Under the pieces are notes generated by a model that saw only the letters and a program-made list of their open reading frames with translations, did not search any database and was not told where the DNA came from. Shown here piece by piece: positions 41,735 to 50,769 of a DNA stretch of 64,000 nt. This DNA is from Fructobacillus papyrifericola (GTDB taxonomy: Bacteria > Bacillota > Bacilli > Lactobacillales > Lactobacillaceae): assembly GCF_018437235.1 (NCBI RefSeq), contig NZ_JAAMFJ010000001.1, positions 124,001 to 188,000 on the forward strand, in the 5' to 3' direction. The position numbers and the translations under genes were made by a program. Numbering within the stretch: position 1 is the stretch's first letter; the number at the start of each line of letters is the position of its first letter.

Positions 41735-43835
41735 ATGATGAATCGTATTCATCGTGGAAATCAAAAATTACAGTTATACGCATTAACTGTAATTTTATTT
41801 TTGGATAAAAACGGTGGTGGCCTATTGGAAAGAATTTAATGGCTTGCACACGAGTAGTATCCTTCAATACGTGATTCTCATTATCACACCCTTAAGCTTC
41901 TTATTGATTTATTTCGCAATTCCGCTATTTGTGAAAAGAAGAAGCTTTTATTATGGAACATTGATCATTAGTCAGGTGTTCTTATCACTCTTTTTCTATG
42001 CCTTTATTTTGTATTTCCGGAGCTTTTCGGATTTTCTAACGATTAATACGATGCTGCATTCCTCGATTAGTGGACAGCAGGGGGAATTAGCGCAGGCAAT
42101 TATTTTTACAAAGCATGATATCATGTATTTTTTTGATTTTTTTGCTTTGATTGCGACCATTTCGGTCATTCGTCATGATCAAAATTATGCAGTAAGATGG
42201 CCCAGAGTTTTGAAATTTATCGCAGTCGGATTTGCCTTATTGATTTTCAACTTTACCATTTCCTTTTTTCATGATTCAGAAGCGTATGGAAAGTCCTTTA
42301 ATCGAGAGTATGTTGTTCGGAATAATGGTCTTTTCCCTTTTTTGGCTGTTGGTGGCTATAATGCGCGTCAATTAAACGAAAAGCGTCGAAATGCTAGTGC
42401 TCAAGACATTAAAACGGTCGAGCAATTCGTTAAGAATAACCAAACGGATTTGAATATGTCTTACTATGGTAAGGCGAACGGTAAAAACCTTATTGTAATT
42501 CACCTGGAATCGTTACAGATGTCTTCGATTGATTTAAAGGTGAATGGCCAAGAGGTGACGCCATTCTTGAATTCGCTCTTTCATAGTAACAGCTCACTGT
42601 CTTTTGATAATTTTTACAATGAGGTGGGGCAGGGAAGGACATCTGATGCAGAAAACCTGATTGATACCTCGACCTTTGGTTTGTCACAGGGATCGCTTTT
42701 TAATCAGTTGGGTTCTAGCCAAGTATTTCAAGCATTGCCAGGAATTTTGCAGCAGCAAGCCGGCTATTAATCGGCTGTTTTTCACGCTAATAATCCACTC
42801 TTTTATAACCGATCAAACGTTTATAAGAATATGGGGTATCAGAACTTTATTTCTTCTGACTACTTCGATAACTCTAAGAAAAATCTTGCTACGTATGGTT
42901 TGAAGGATAAGCTGCTCTTTAAAGAATCTGTTCCTTATTTGGAACGATTAGAGCGGCCATTCTATGCCAAGTATCTAACTGTTACGAACCATGTTCCCTA
43001 TACGTTGGATAAAGTTGATCAAGACGCTAACTTTAAAACTTCTAATTCTGGTAGCAAAGTCGTTGATAATTACTTTATAACCAACCATTATTTGGATCAG
43101 TCAGTACAGGAATTCTTTACGTATCTCAAAACGTCTGGATTATACGATAATACGATGGTTGTTCTTTATGGTGATCATTACGGTATTTCTAGCACGGACT
43201 ATAAATCCCTGGCTGCAGCCACTGGGAAAAAGAGTTCTTCTTGGACGGACTTAGATAGTCAAAACGTTCAGAAGGTTCCGTTAATCATCCATATTCCTGG
43301 AATGACTGATGGTGGTGTTAATCATACCTATGGTGGTGAAATTGATGTGTTACCAACAATTGAGCACCTAATGGGGATTTCAACCAGTAAGTACCTTCAG
43401 CTGGGTCAAGATTTGTTATCACAAAATCGTTCCCAATTGGTTGTCATGAGAAATGGTGATTGGGTGTCACCAACACTCGCTTCCATTTCTAAGAAAATCT
43501 GGGATGTACAGATAAAAAAAGAAATTAAGAATCTAACCGATGTACAGAAAAAACAAGTAACTGCTAATTCGAAGGCGGCAGAACAGAAACTAAACGTTTC
43601 TGATGAAATGAACGAACGAAATCTTTTACGCTTTTACCAAAATGGATTCGTCAAGAATAAGATTAGTTCTTCGGATTATTCAGTTAAAAAGACTGTCAAT
43701 CGATTGAAAACATCTTCGAACAATAAGAACTCAACTTCGCTCTTTGCAAAGAACGATAAAAAAAGTACTTATTCAGATTACACGACTGATGCGCCAGAAA
43801 TAAAGACGTATCAATTTAAGAACTTGTTTAAGTAA
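41735..43835 (+). pseudogene. LTA synthase-like phosphoglycerol transferase, frameshift plus premature stop
   Basis: LtaS-type membrane sulfatase-fold enzyme that polymerises glycerol-phosphate on the outer membrane face. An N-terminal piece starting at the ATG at 41735 (an in-frame ATG at 41702 is also possible) reads NQKLQLYALTVILF and then loses frame at the five-T run 41798-41802; one T fewer would give FWIKTVVAYWKEF, the conserved LtaS start. The rest stays in one frame but has TAA at 42768-42770 where a Lys codon is expected (GY-stop-SAVFHANN). The catalytic Thr region GQGRTSDAE and the C-terminal VVLYGDHYG and HIPG motifs are intact. Two lesions suggest a decayed gene; sequencing error remains possible. 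Confidence 0.78.
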
Positions 43836-43879
43836 ACTGAGTAAGTTTATATTTTTAATTCGAAGTAATGCATACCAAA

Positions 43880-43996
43880 ATGAAAGTTCTTTTGATATTT
43901 ATCGTGAAAATTTTGTTATGGTTGTTTGTATTCTTGATTTGTAACATTTACTTGCTTAGTAATTTTTATGAAGTTTTGTTCTATGATAAGCAATGA
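43880..43996 (+). CDS. 38-residue hydrophobic peptide
   Basis: ORF starting MKVLLIFIVKILLWLFVF, nearly all hydrophobic for 28 residues with a short polar tail (EVLFYDKQ). No good ribosome site (GAAG is 14 bases off), but a 10-bp-stem terminator follows 20 bases later, so the unit looks transcribed. It lies in the 295-base gap after the LTA-synthase-like gene. It could be a small envelope protein or chance. I do not recognise a family. Confidence 0.35.
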   Translation: MKVLLIFIVKILLWLFVFLICNIYLLSNFYEVLFYDKQ

Positions 43997-44016
43997 TATT
44001 TTGAATAAATTTTAAG

Positions 44017-44060
44017 AAGATGATAACTTTTTGCTATAGCACAATTGTCATCTTTTTTTT
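44017..44060 (+). terminator. Terminator in the gap after the LTA-synthase-like gene
   Basis: AAGATGATAA / TTGTCATCTT stem followed by eight T residues. Confidence 0.88.
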
Positions 44061-44130
44061 AGTTAGTAATTAATGTATATTTATGTTGGATGGTTTCGTC
44101 TTTTTTAATTTAATAAAGGAGAAAATAAAT

Positions 44131-44526
44131 ATGAAAAAAGTATTAATTGCTATTGGCACATTGATTGTAGCAGGATTAATAGCTTGGGGAGCATTTTCTT
44201 TGGGCGTTAAAAACACTAGCAGTCAAAATAACTCTTCGAACCAATCGGTTAAAAAAAGTCAAAAAATGACCTCTTCTACCACGAGTATGACGGGAGCTTC
44301 AGTGACAAGTAGTTCATCTCAAAAACATACGGCATTTGGTGGTCAAGGAGCAGCAGAGCCTACGACTCCTTCTTCTGAATCAGTAGCCGATGCAACGTCA
44401 CAGCTACGAAATGCAGGTTTTCCGGTTGATCAGTGGGCACCTTCAGACATTCAAAAGATTGTGTCAGATGCCAGTCAACAAGGGATTTCTGTTGTCGATT
44501 ATGCTAAGCAGAATTTTCATCAATAA
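44131..44526 (+). CDS. Membrane-anchored Ser/Thr-rich small protein
   Basis: 131 residues from the ATG at 44131 (AAAGGAG 8 bases upstream). N-terminal hydrophobic helix (about 4-26), a Ser/Thr/Gln/Asn-rich stalk (about 30-85), and a C-terminal ~45-residue helical domain (DQWAPSDIQKIVSDASQQG). No family recognised. It precedes the GH25 gene by 10 bases and is probably co-transcribed, which hints at a surface role. Confidence 0.7.
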   Translation: MKKVLIAIGTLIVAGLIAWGAFSLGVKNTSSQNNSSNQSVKKSQKMTSSTTSMTGASVTSSSSQKHTAFGGQGAAEPTTPSSESVADATSQLRNAGFPVDQWAPSDIQKIVSDASQQGISVVDYAKQNFHQ

Positions 44527-44536
44527 GGAATAAAAA

Positions 44537-46027
44537 ATGAATTTTAAAAATACTTTATTAGCGTTGGCAGCTGCTTCGGTTTTTGGAATAACTGCTAACC
44601 AAATTAATGTTCAGCGTGTTGTAGCTGATGGTGTTCCGTACGTTACTGCCGGACAATCAGGGCTACCCGCTATGGATGTTGTTGACATCGCTTCTTATCA
44701 GGGAAATCTTTCAGTTGATGACTTTAACAAGATGAAGGCAGCTGGTATTAAAGGTGTCATTGTAAAGTTAACCGAGTCGACGGATTATACAAATCCATAT
44801 GCACGAACTCAAGTGGATAACGCTCGCGCTGCTGGAATGAAGGTCTCAGCTTATCATTTTGCACGTTTCCACGATGAAAACGGTGCACGTGCAGAGGCTG
44901 ATTATTTTGCTAATGTAGCATACAGCCTTGGTTTTTCTTCGTCTGATTTGATGGTTGATGATGTTGAAGATAATACTTTGATTAAAGATAATGTTTCAAA
45001 TAATGCCCGGGTATTTAATGACCAATTACACGCTCGTGGATTTTCTGATACTGCCCTTTATACTTATTCTACATACAATATGGATCGGTCTTTTATGTCT
45101 AATGACCATATTTGGATGGCTTCTTATCCATATGAACCTTCGAGTGATCATCTGTGGAACACACAGTATGGCATGTGGCAGTGGACTTCAAACGCTCATG
45201 TGAACGGTGTTTCCGGAACCTTTGACATGTCTGTTGACTACACTGGGTTAGCTTCTCGAGACTCTGGTTACCGTTATGTACCGGAAGCTGGTGGCTGGCG
45301 TTGGGTTGAAGATGGTAAAATGTTTACCGGATTTAAGTACTACATGGGTACTTACTACTGGTTTGAAAATGGTGTTCGCTCTGATAAGGCCTGGCATGAA
45401 GCATGGGGACACATGTACTATACCGGGGCAGATGGACGGGCGGTCCAGGGGGTTCAGAATATCAATGGCCAGAATTTTGATTTTGGTTCAGATGGTACAT
45501 TCTACATGAGATCATCTGGTTACCTGTATGATGGTTCATCACAGAACGGTGGTTATCGCTGGTATGAAAATGGCCAACTGTATACTGGCTTCCGCTACTA
45601 TATGGGCACGTATTATTGGTTTGTTGACGGGGTCCGTCAAAATGCCGGTTGGCGTGAGGCCTGGGGTATGAAATATTATACCGATGACAACGGACGTGCG
45701 GTCCAGGGGACTCAAAAAATTGATGGAACCTACTATTACTTTGGCGATGATGGTACTTATTATGAACGTGGTGGTTACCTATTTGATGGTTCCTCACAAA
45801 ATGGTGGCTATCGCTGGTATGAGAATGGTCAGTTATTCACTGGATTCCGCTACTACATGGGCACCTATTATTGGTTTGTAGATGGTGTTCGTCAAAATGC
45901 CGGTTGGCGCGAAGCATGGGGAATGAAGTACTATACTGATCAAGATGGTCGAGCGGTACAAGGTATTCAAACGATTAACGGTCAAACATATAACTTCGGT
46001 AATGATGGAACGTATTACTTACGTTAA
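44537..46027 (+). CDS. Secreted GH25 muramidase with three C-terminal surface-binding repeats
   Basis: 496 residues. Signal peptide (about 1-30), GH25 catalytic domain (about 45-245), then three ~75-residue aromatic/Gly-rich repeats (from about 250). GH25 marks: Asp50 in VVDIASYQG, and the acidic cluster LMVDDVEDN (Asp141, Asp142, Glu144); WQWTSNAHVNG closes the barrel. The repeats (WYENGQLYTGFRYYMGTYYW type) resemble glucan/cell-wall-binding repeats of lactic bacteria. Function: cleavage of the MurNAc-GlcNAc bond, for autolysis or turnover. The adjacent SGNH enzyme carries near-identical repeats. Confidence 0.9.
   Translation: MNFKNTLLALAAASVFGITANQINVQRVVADGVPYVTAGQSGLPAMDVVDIASYQGNLSVDDFNKMKAAGIKGVIVKLTESTDYTNPYARTQVDNARAAGMKVSAYHFARFHDENGARAEADYFANVAYSLGFSSSDLMVDDVEDNTLIKDNVSNNARVFNDQLHARGFSDTALYTYSTYNMDRSFMSNDHIWMASYPYEPSSDHLWNTQYGMWQWTSNAHVNGVSGTFDMSVDYTGLASRDSGYRYVPEAGGWRWVEDGKMFTGFKYYMGTYYWFENGVRSDKAWHEAWGHMYYTGADGRAVQGVQNINGQNFDFGSDGTFYMRSSGYLYDGSSQNGGYRWYENGQLYTGFRYYMGTYYWFVDGVRQNAGWREAWGMKYYTDDNGRAVQGTQKIDGTYYYFGDDGTYYERGGYLFDGSSQNGGYRWYENGQLFTGFRYYMGTYYWFVDGVRQNAGWREAWGMKYYTDQDGRAVQGIQTINGQTYNFGNDGTYYLR
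45286..46024 (+). repeat. Three tandem ~75-residue surface-binding repeats (GH25 protein)
   Basis: Each unit contains GGYRWYENGQL, TGFRYYMGTYYWF, GVRQNAGWREAWG, YTDxxGRAVQG and FGxDGTYY. Units two and three are almost identical in protein but differ at many third codon positions, so they are old or diversified duplications. Confidence 0.88.
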
Positions 46028-46031
46028 TCCT

Positions 46032-46059
46032 AAGCCACTACGGAAGTAGTGGCTTTTTT
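46032..46059 (+). terminator. Terminator after the GH25 gene
   Basis: Perfect 10-bp stem AAGCCACTAC / GTAGTGGCTT, T run. It overlaps the leader of the next gene. Confidence 0.9.
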
Positions 46060-46081
46060 ATTAGAAAAGATGAGGAAAATC

Positions 46082-48121
46082 ATGCGTGTTAAGATGTACA
46101 AGAGTGGTAAAAATTGGGTCCTTGCTGCTTCGATGATTCTTGCAGCTTCTATGGCAATAGGCCTAGATCAGTCTCAAAATCTTGTTTCAGCTAATGAAAC
46201 TGAAACAAGCACGACCATAACGGATGGGCTAGTAAAAAATGCCAATGGGCAAGGCTATCAATATATGGTTAGTGGACAAGCTGACAAAAACGCTTGGCAT
46301 GATGGCTATTATTTTGATTCTAATGGTCAGGCAGTTAACGGCTGGCAAGATAACATCAATGGTCATGCTTACTTATTTGATAATTATCAAGTTGTAAAAA
46401 GCACGGAACAAACTGTCAATGGTAAGCGTTATCAATTTGATGGAAATGGTATTGCGGCCGTTATGAATGGCTTAATCAAGCTTTCTGATGCGGATGGCTA
46501 TGCTTATTATAACGATGGTGTACGTGCTACTAATCAATTTGTTACAGTGGATAACAATACCTACTACTTTGGCCAATACGGACAATCTTATAATGGTTTA
46601 CAGACAATTGGACAAGATGAATACTATTTTGGCGATAACTTTATTCTTCAAAAATCAAATAGTAATTTGATTATTAATAACGTTCCGTATTCCGTTGACG
46701 ATAGTGGAAAGCTCACTGCTAAAAACGGTATTCTTTGGGGATTTGGTGATTCGACCACAGTTGGTTGGAACCCCTACAATGATGGTTCTCAATCTTATGA
46801 TGTATATGCAGCACAAGACTTGCAAAAACTTTATAAAAATAAGACAGCCTATTCTGGTACACAAATTGGAAAGGACATGGTATGGATGACGGATCAACTA
46901 ACGTCCGATCCTTCTTTTACCAAGGCAACTGAAATCGTCATCGCTCTTGGCGTGAATGATGTGAACTATGGTGGTGGTAAAAATTTGAACACGATTGCTC
47001 AAATTTACCAAGATAGCATTCGTCGAATTCACGAAGCTAATCCAAACGTTAAAATTTTCCTTCTTTTGCCACAGGGGGATTTTGCAAATGGCATGAATAA
47101 TGATGCTATTGGGAATGATGGTTTTTCAATCAACCAATTAAAGAGTGTCTTAACACAAATCGGGCATGACCTAGGTGTTACGGTAATTGATGCTGGTGTT
47201 GTGACAGATGCTAACCATGCTGAAACAATTCCGGATGGCGTGCACCCAACAAATGACACCTACAAGCTAATTGGGCAAAAAATTGCTTCAACGATTAGCC
47301 AAACAAATAGCCAGAATTATCAGGCAAATTACCAAAACTATGATTTGGGTAATGTGAGTGGATACGTCAATACCTTATCTGGTTGGCGCTGGTTAGAAAA
47401 TGGCTATGTTTATACTGGTTTCCGTTATTATATGGGAACCTACTATTGGTTTGTTCGCGGTGTCCGTCAGGACTCTGGCTGGCGAGAAGCTTGGGGACAT
47501 CTTTACTATACTGATGATAATGGACGTGCTGTCCAGGGGATTGTTAATATCAATGGTCAAAACTTTGATTTCGGTAATGATGGGACCTATTATATGCGTT
47601 CTTCGGGTTATCTTTACGATGGTTCGAACGCTAATGGCGGCTATCGTTGGTATGAGAACGGTCAGCTTTTTACTGGCTTCCGTTACTACATGGGAACATA
47701 TTACTGGTTCGTTGATGGTGTCCGCCAAAACGCTGGATGGCGTTCTGCTTGGGGTATGACGTACTATACAGATGACACAGGCCGTGCCCTTCAAGGTATC
47801 CAAATCATTGACGGGAAAGTTTACAACTTTGGTGATGATGGCACCTATTATGAGCGACCTGTTTCCGGTTATATCTGGGATGGATCAAGTCAAAACGGCG
47901 GATACCGTTGGTATGAAAATGGCCAGCTGTTTACTGGCTTCCGCTTCTACATGGGGACCTACTATTGGTTTGTTGACGGCGTCCGTCAAAATGCCGGTTG
48001 GCGTCATGCATGGGGTTATACTTATTGGACAGATAATAATGGTCGGGCTGTTCAGGGAGACCAAATGATTGATGGCCATCATTATTATTTTGGTAATGAT
48101 GGGACATTTTACTTACGTTAA
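46082..48121 (+). CDS. Secreted SGNH hydrolase with KxYKxGKxW signal and surface-binding repeats
   Basis: 679 residues. KMYKSGKNW at 4-12 is a KxYKxGKxW export signal; cleavage is likely after VSA near 37. Residues ~50-215 hold divergent cell-wall-binding-like repeats; an SGNH domain (~216-410) has FGDSTTVG (Ser224), ALGVND (Asn292) and DGVHP (Asp385, His388); then three C-terminal repeats like those of the GH25 enzyme. SGNH enzymes are esterases, often removing O-acetyl groups from polysaccharides. Start chosen at the ATG at 46082 because GAGGA lies 5 bases upstream; an ATG at 46070 is also in frame. Substrate unknown. Confidence 0.88.
   Translation: MRVKMYKSGKNWVLAASMILAASMAIGLDQSQNLVSANETETSTTITDGLVKNANGQGYQYMVSGQADKNAWHDGYYFDSNGQAVNGWQDNINGHAYLFDNYQVVKSTEQTVNGKRYQFDGNGIAAVMNGLIKLSDADGYAYYNDGVRATNQFVTVDNNTYYFGQYGQSYNGLQTIGQDEYYFGDNFILQKSNSNLIINNVPYSVDDSGKLTAKNGILWGFGDSTTVGWNPYNDGSQSYDVYAAQDLQKLYKNKTAYSGTQIGKDMVWMTDQLTSDPSFTKATEIVIALGVNDVNYGGGKNLNTIAQIYQDSIRRIHEANPNVKIFLLLPQGDFANGMNNDAIGNDGFSINQLKSVLTQIGHDLGVTVIDAGVVTDANHAETIPDGVHPTNDTYKLIGQKIASTISQTNSQNYQANYQNYDLGNVSGYVNTLSGWRWLENGYVYTGFRYYMGTYYWFVRGVRQDSGWREAWGHLYYTDDNGRAVQGIVNINGQNFDFGNDGTYYMRSSGYLYDGSNANGGYRWYENGQLFTGFRYYMGTYYWFVDGVRQNAGWRSAWGMTYYTDDTGRALQGIQIIDGKVYNFGDDGTYYERPVSGYIWDGSSQNGGYRWYENGQLFTGFRFYMGTYYWFVDGVRQNAGWRHAWGYTYWTDNNGRAVQGDQMIDGHHYYFGNDGTFYLR
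47378..48118 (+). repeat. Three tandem ~75-residue surface-binding repeats (SGNH protein)
   Basis: Same unit as in the upstream GH25 gene. The shared order WYENGQL-TGFRYYMGTYYWF-GVRQxxGWRxAWG-GRAxQG points to a common ancestor and a common binding target. Confidence 0.88.
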
Positions 48122-48124
48122 TTG

Positions 48125-48163
48125 AAAGAGTCGCAGTATTCTTGGATACTACGGCTTTTTATT
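48125..48163 (+). terminator. Terminator after the SGNH gene
   Basis: Stem with AGTAT/ATACT core and flanking pairs, then five T residues. Confidence 0.75.
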
Positions 48164-48233
48164 TAGAAATTATTCTTTTAAATTTGTTATACTTTTCTTT
48201 GTTAATTAGGAATTCTAGGGAGATGGAAATATA

Positions 48234-49589
48234 ATGCGGAATAAATTACTAGATAGTAGCATGCCATTAATTGTTTTTATTATCAGTATAATAACATTAG
48301 GTAGCCTCTATATCAGCAATGTCGGAGCTAAGACCCTTGGCGACAATGCAATGCACTTATATAATACTTATACAGTTGCAACAGGCTACCTACATCGAGA
48401 GTTTAAGAAAAGTTACTTTGAAAATAATGTAAAAGAAATGGTATTTCATGGCCATGAAAACTACATAACTTTAGATGGTGGGGATTTAGATTATGCTTCT
48501 CGAGTCATTTCTCCCTTTGAAAAAGATAGTAACATTGTAAAGCAAAAGGATGCTGAACAGCATACTTCTACAAAGTTAGTCGAGGGGTTGTCTCGAACAC
48601 AGTACTCGCCGGTAAATTGGGCGGCACCCGCTATAGGACTCCGTATCGGGCTATCGATGCATCTTGAACCCTATTCAAGTTGGCAGTTGGCAAGGATAAG
48701 TAATCTGATTGTCTATAGTATTATTTTTGTTGTTGCAATTATTATTATGCCAAAGGCAAAGTGGATCATTGTTGCAACTGGTATTTTCCCGTTGTCCGTA
48801 TTCCTTGCTTCTTCAGTTGCAGGCGATGCAATTAACATTGCTTTTTCTGCACTATTCATCGCAGTGGTTATGCATTATATTTTTGCTGCTAATGGTTCAA
48901 ATCGGGTCATTAACTTTAAAGAAAAAATATTATTTGCTTGTTTAATATTGCTAATGTTTAACCTGAAGATTGCCTATGTTCCTGAAATCATTATTTTATT
49001 TTTAATTCCTAATAATTTCTTTAATTTAATAAATAAATTAAGAGTAATCGTAACCAGCAGTTTAATTGGAGTATTAAGTAGTGTACTGTGGTCAAAACTG
49101 TTTGGTACCGTTCTTCTTGGATTCACTGATCTTTCAGCAAATATGCATGTTGTAAAAGCACATTTCGTTCAGGCTGTTTTTTCAGTGTTGGCGTTTACGT
49201 GGAATATTCCATTACTCATGCTACGTGGGTTAGGCCATGATAATGCTTCATCCACAATCGAATCTACGCTAATGATATTTGTTATTCTGTTGATTGTACT
49301 TTCTATCACCATGAATTATAGTTATTACAGTGCAATGAACCATGAATCGTTCGCGATTAAAATTCGAAGTTATTTTCCAATCCTTATGTTTGTATTTGCT
49401 TGTTTAGGTTCACTCTTTCTAACTAACTTTGCCCTATTAACCACTTGGACAAAATTATATGAGGGTGGAATAGGACAAACGTTTGATATGACTAATATAC
49501 AAGGATTCCAGGCACGTTATCTTTTGCCATTAATACCTTTAATTTCGTTATTTTTTGTACGAGTAGAAGGAAAAGAAAAGATTTGTTAA
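48234..49589 (+). CDS. DUF2142-like polytopic membrane protein
   Basis: 451 residues, about ten membrane helices, with one early extracytoplasmic loop (~35-130). The helix FPLSVFLASSVAGDAINIAFSALF (shown in two parts FPLSVFLASSVAGD and INIAFSALF) resembles the signature of DUF2142 proteins, which are thought to be GT-C-like enzymes of envelope polysaccharide loci. The substrate is unknown. It begins the membrane/polysaccharide cluster, with its own GGGAGATGG ribosome site, and is followed by an acyltransferase 32 bases later. Confidence 0.65.
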   Translation: MRNKLLDSSMPLIVFIISIITLGSLYISNVGAKTLGDNAMHLYNTYTVATGYLHREFKKSYFENNVKEMVFHGHENYITLDGGDLDYASRVISPFEKDSNIVKQKDAEQHTSTKLVEGLSRTQYSPVNWAAPAIGLRIGLSMHLEPYSSWQLARISNLIVYSIIFVVAIIIMPKAKWIIVATGIFPLSVFLASSVAGDAINIAFSALFIAVVMHYIFAANGSNRVINFKEKILFACLILLMFNLKIAYVPEIIILFLIPNNFFNLINKLRVIVTSSLIGVLSSVLWSKLFGTVLLGFTDLSANMHVVKAHFVQAVFSVLAFTWNIPLLMLRGLGHDNASSTIESTLMIFVILLIVLSITMNYSYYSAMNHESFAIKIRSYFPILMFVFACLGSLFLTNFALLTTWTKLYEGGIGQTFDMTNIQGFQARYLLPLIPLISLFFVRVEGKEKIC

Positions 49590-49621
49590 AAGTATAATTT
49601 TTAATTGATGGAGAAAACAGT

Positions 49622-50659
49622 ATGAAACGTCGCTATTACTATATGGATCTATTGAATATCTTATCAACGTTTGCGGTTGTAATGTTGCATTCATCTAGTT
49701 TTGCATTTTCGAATGCAGCTGGTTGGCATTGGGATTTGGCTGTAACTCTACAAGTCCTATTTATTTTTGCTGTTCCGATATTCTTTATGATTTCTGGTGC
49801 GAATATTTTAGATTATCGAACTCGAGAAACTACGTCAGTCTTTTTTAGGAAACGACTGAAACGGATTGCGGTGCCATTTTTAATGTGGTCGATTGTGTGG
49901 TTTTTATATTTTAATCACTATGATTGGCACTACTCGTTATTAAAGTTAAATACCTATAATATTTTCATTGATAAATTCTTACACGGAAATGTTCAACCAA
50001 TTTTTTGGTTTTTTTACGTTATTATTGGCTTTTATTTATCAGCGCCTGTGTTAACGAGAATTTTTAATGTTGATAATAAAAGAACAATAGAATATCTTAT
50101 TTTACTAAACGTAATTATTGTTGCCTTAATTGGATATTATTATCAGCTGCGTCAACAACCAGCTCTTGCTTTTGAAAGTGCATTAAGCATTGGCAGTGCA
50201 GGATCAATTGGTATCTTTTCAGTTGGCTGGTATCTACAACATTTTTCGATTGGAAAGTACAAAAAATATTTATACATATTTGGAATATTTTCCGTAATAT
50301 GCATGGTAGTGTTAACCATTCATTTATCACATGTTCGTGGCCAATATCAGAGTAACGTGTACAGTATTTGGGGTGTGTTTGGATTAGCTTGGTCAACCAC
50401 TATCTTTTATGCTTTTAAAGATAAATTTAATGATTGGCAGCCGAGCGAAAAAGTTCAGAGAATTATTAGGGAAATGGCGAGTGCATCACTAGGCGTTTAT
50501 GTGATTCATTATTTCATGATTGATCATATTGATCGCTATCATTTAATCGCAGTAAATTCTATTAAACATATGATAATCGTGCCTTTTGTAGTATGGGGAT
50601 GCTCCATCTTAATCACGATTTTAATTAAAAAAATTCCGTTCTTAAGAAGAGCTGTATAG
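49622..50659 (+). CDS. Acyltransferase 3 family membrane O-acyltransferase
   Basis: 345 residues with about ten helices. Family marks: the N-terminal YYYMDLLNILSTFAVVMLHSS with the active-site His, followed by VPIFFMISGANIL and FRKRLKRIAVPFLMWSI. Members transfer acetyl or succinyl groups to extracellular sugars (OatA N-domain, WecH). In this context it probably acetylates the locus polysaccharide or teichoic acid; an esterase-type SGNH enzyme is encoded 1.5 kb upstream. TGGAGAAAACAG precedes the ATG. Confidence 0.88.
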   Translation: MKRRYYYMDLLNILSTFAVVMLHSSSFAFSNAAGWHWDLAVTLQVLFIFAVPIFFMISGANILDYRTRETTSVFFRKRLKRIAVPFLMWSIVWFLYFNHYDWHYSLLKLNTYNIFIDKFLHGNVQPIFWFFYVIIGFYLSAPVLTRIFNVDNKRTIEYLILLNVIIVALIGYYYQLRQQPALAFESALSIGSAGSIGIFSVGWYLQHFSIGKYKKYLYIFGIFSVICMVVLTIHLSHVRGQYQSNVYSIWGVFGLAWSTTIFYAFKDKFNDWQPSEKVQRIIREMASASLGVYVIHYFMIDHIDRYHLIAVNSIKHMIIVPFVVWGCSILITILIKKIPFLRRAV

Positions 50660-50665
50660 ATCGAG

Positions 50666-50692
50666 AAGCGTACTAGTTGTGCGCTTTTTTTT
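50666..50692 (+). terminator. Weak terminator after the acyltransferase
   Basis: AAGCG / CGCTT short stem with eight T residues. Confidence 0.6.
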
Positions 50693-50769
50693 ACTAAATA
50701 CTTAAAGAAATGTTAATACTATATATTGTAGAATAGTAGGGATAAGCAAAATGAAATGGATTCCGATTT

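Noticed and set aside
41766-41800. Hairpin AATTACAGT/ACTGTAATT followed by T-rich sequence, at first read as a terminator after mgtE
   Set aside because: It lies inside the N-terminal coding part of the LTA-synthase-like gene (LQLYALTVILF), where the codons explain it.
45286-48118. Direct repeats in the GH25 and SGNH genes as a CRISPR or mobile repeat
   Set aside because: They are in-frame protein repeats of ~75 codons with third-position differences, inside secreted proteins.
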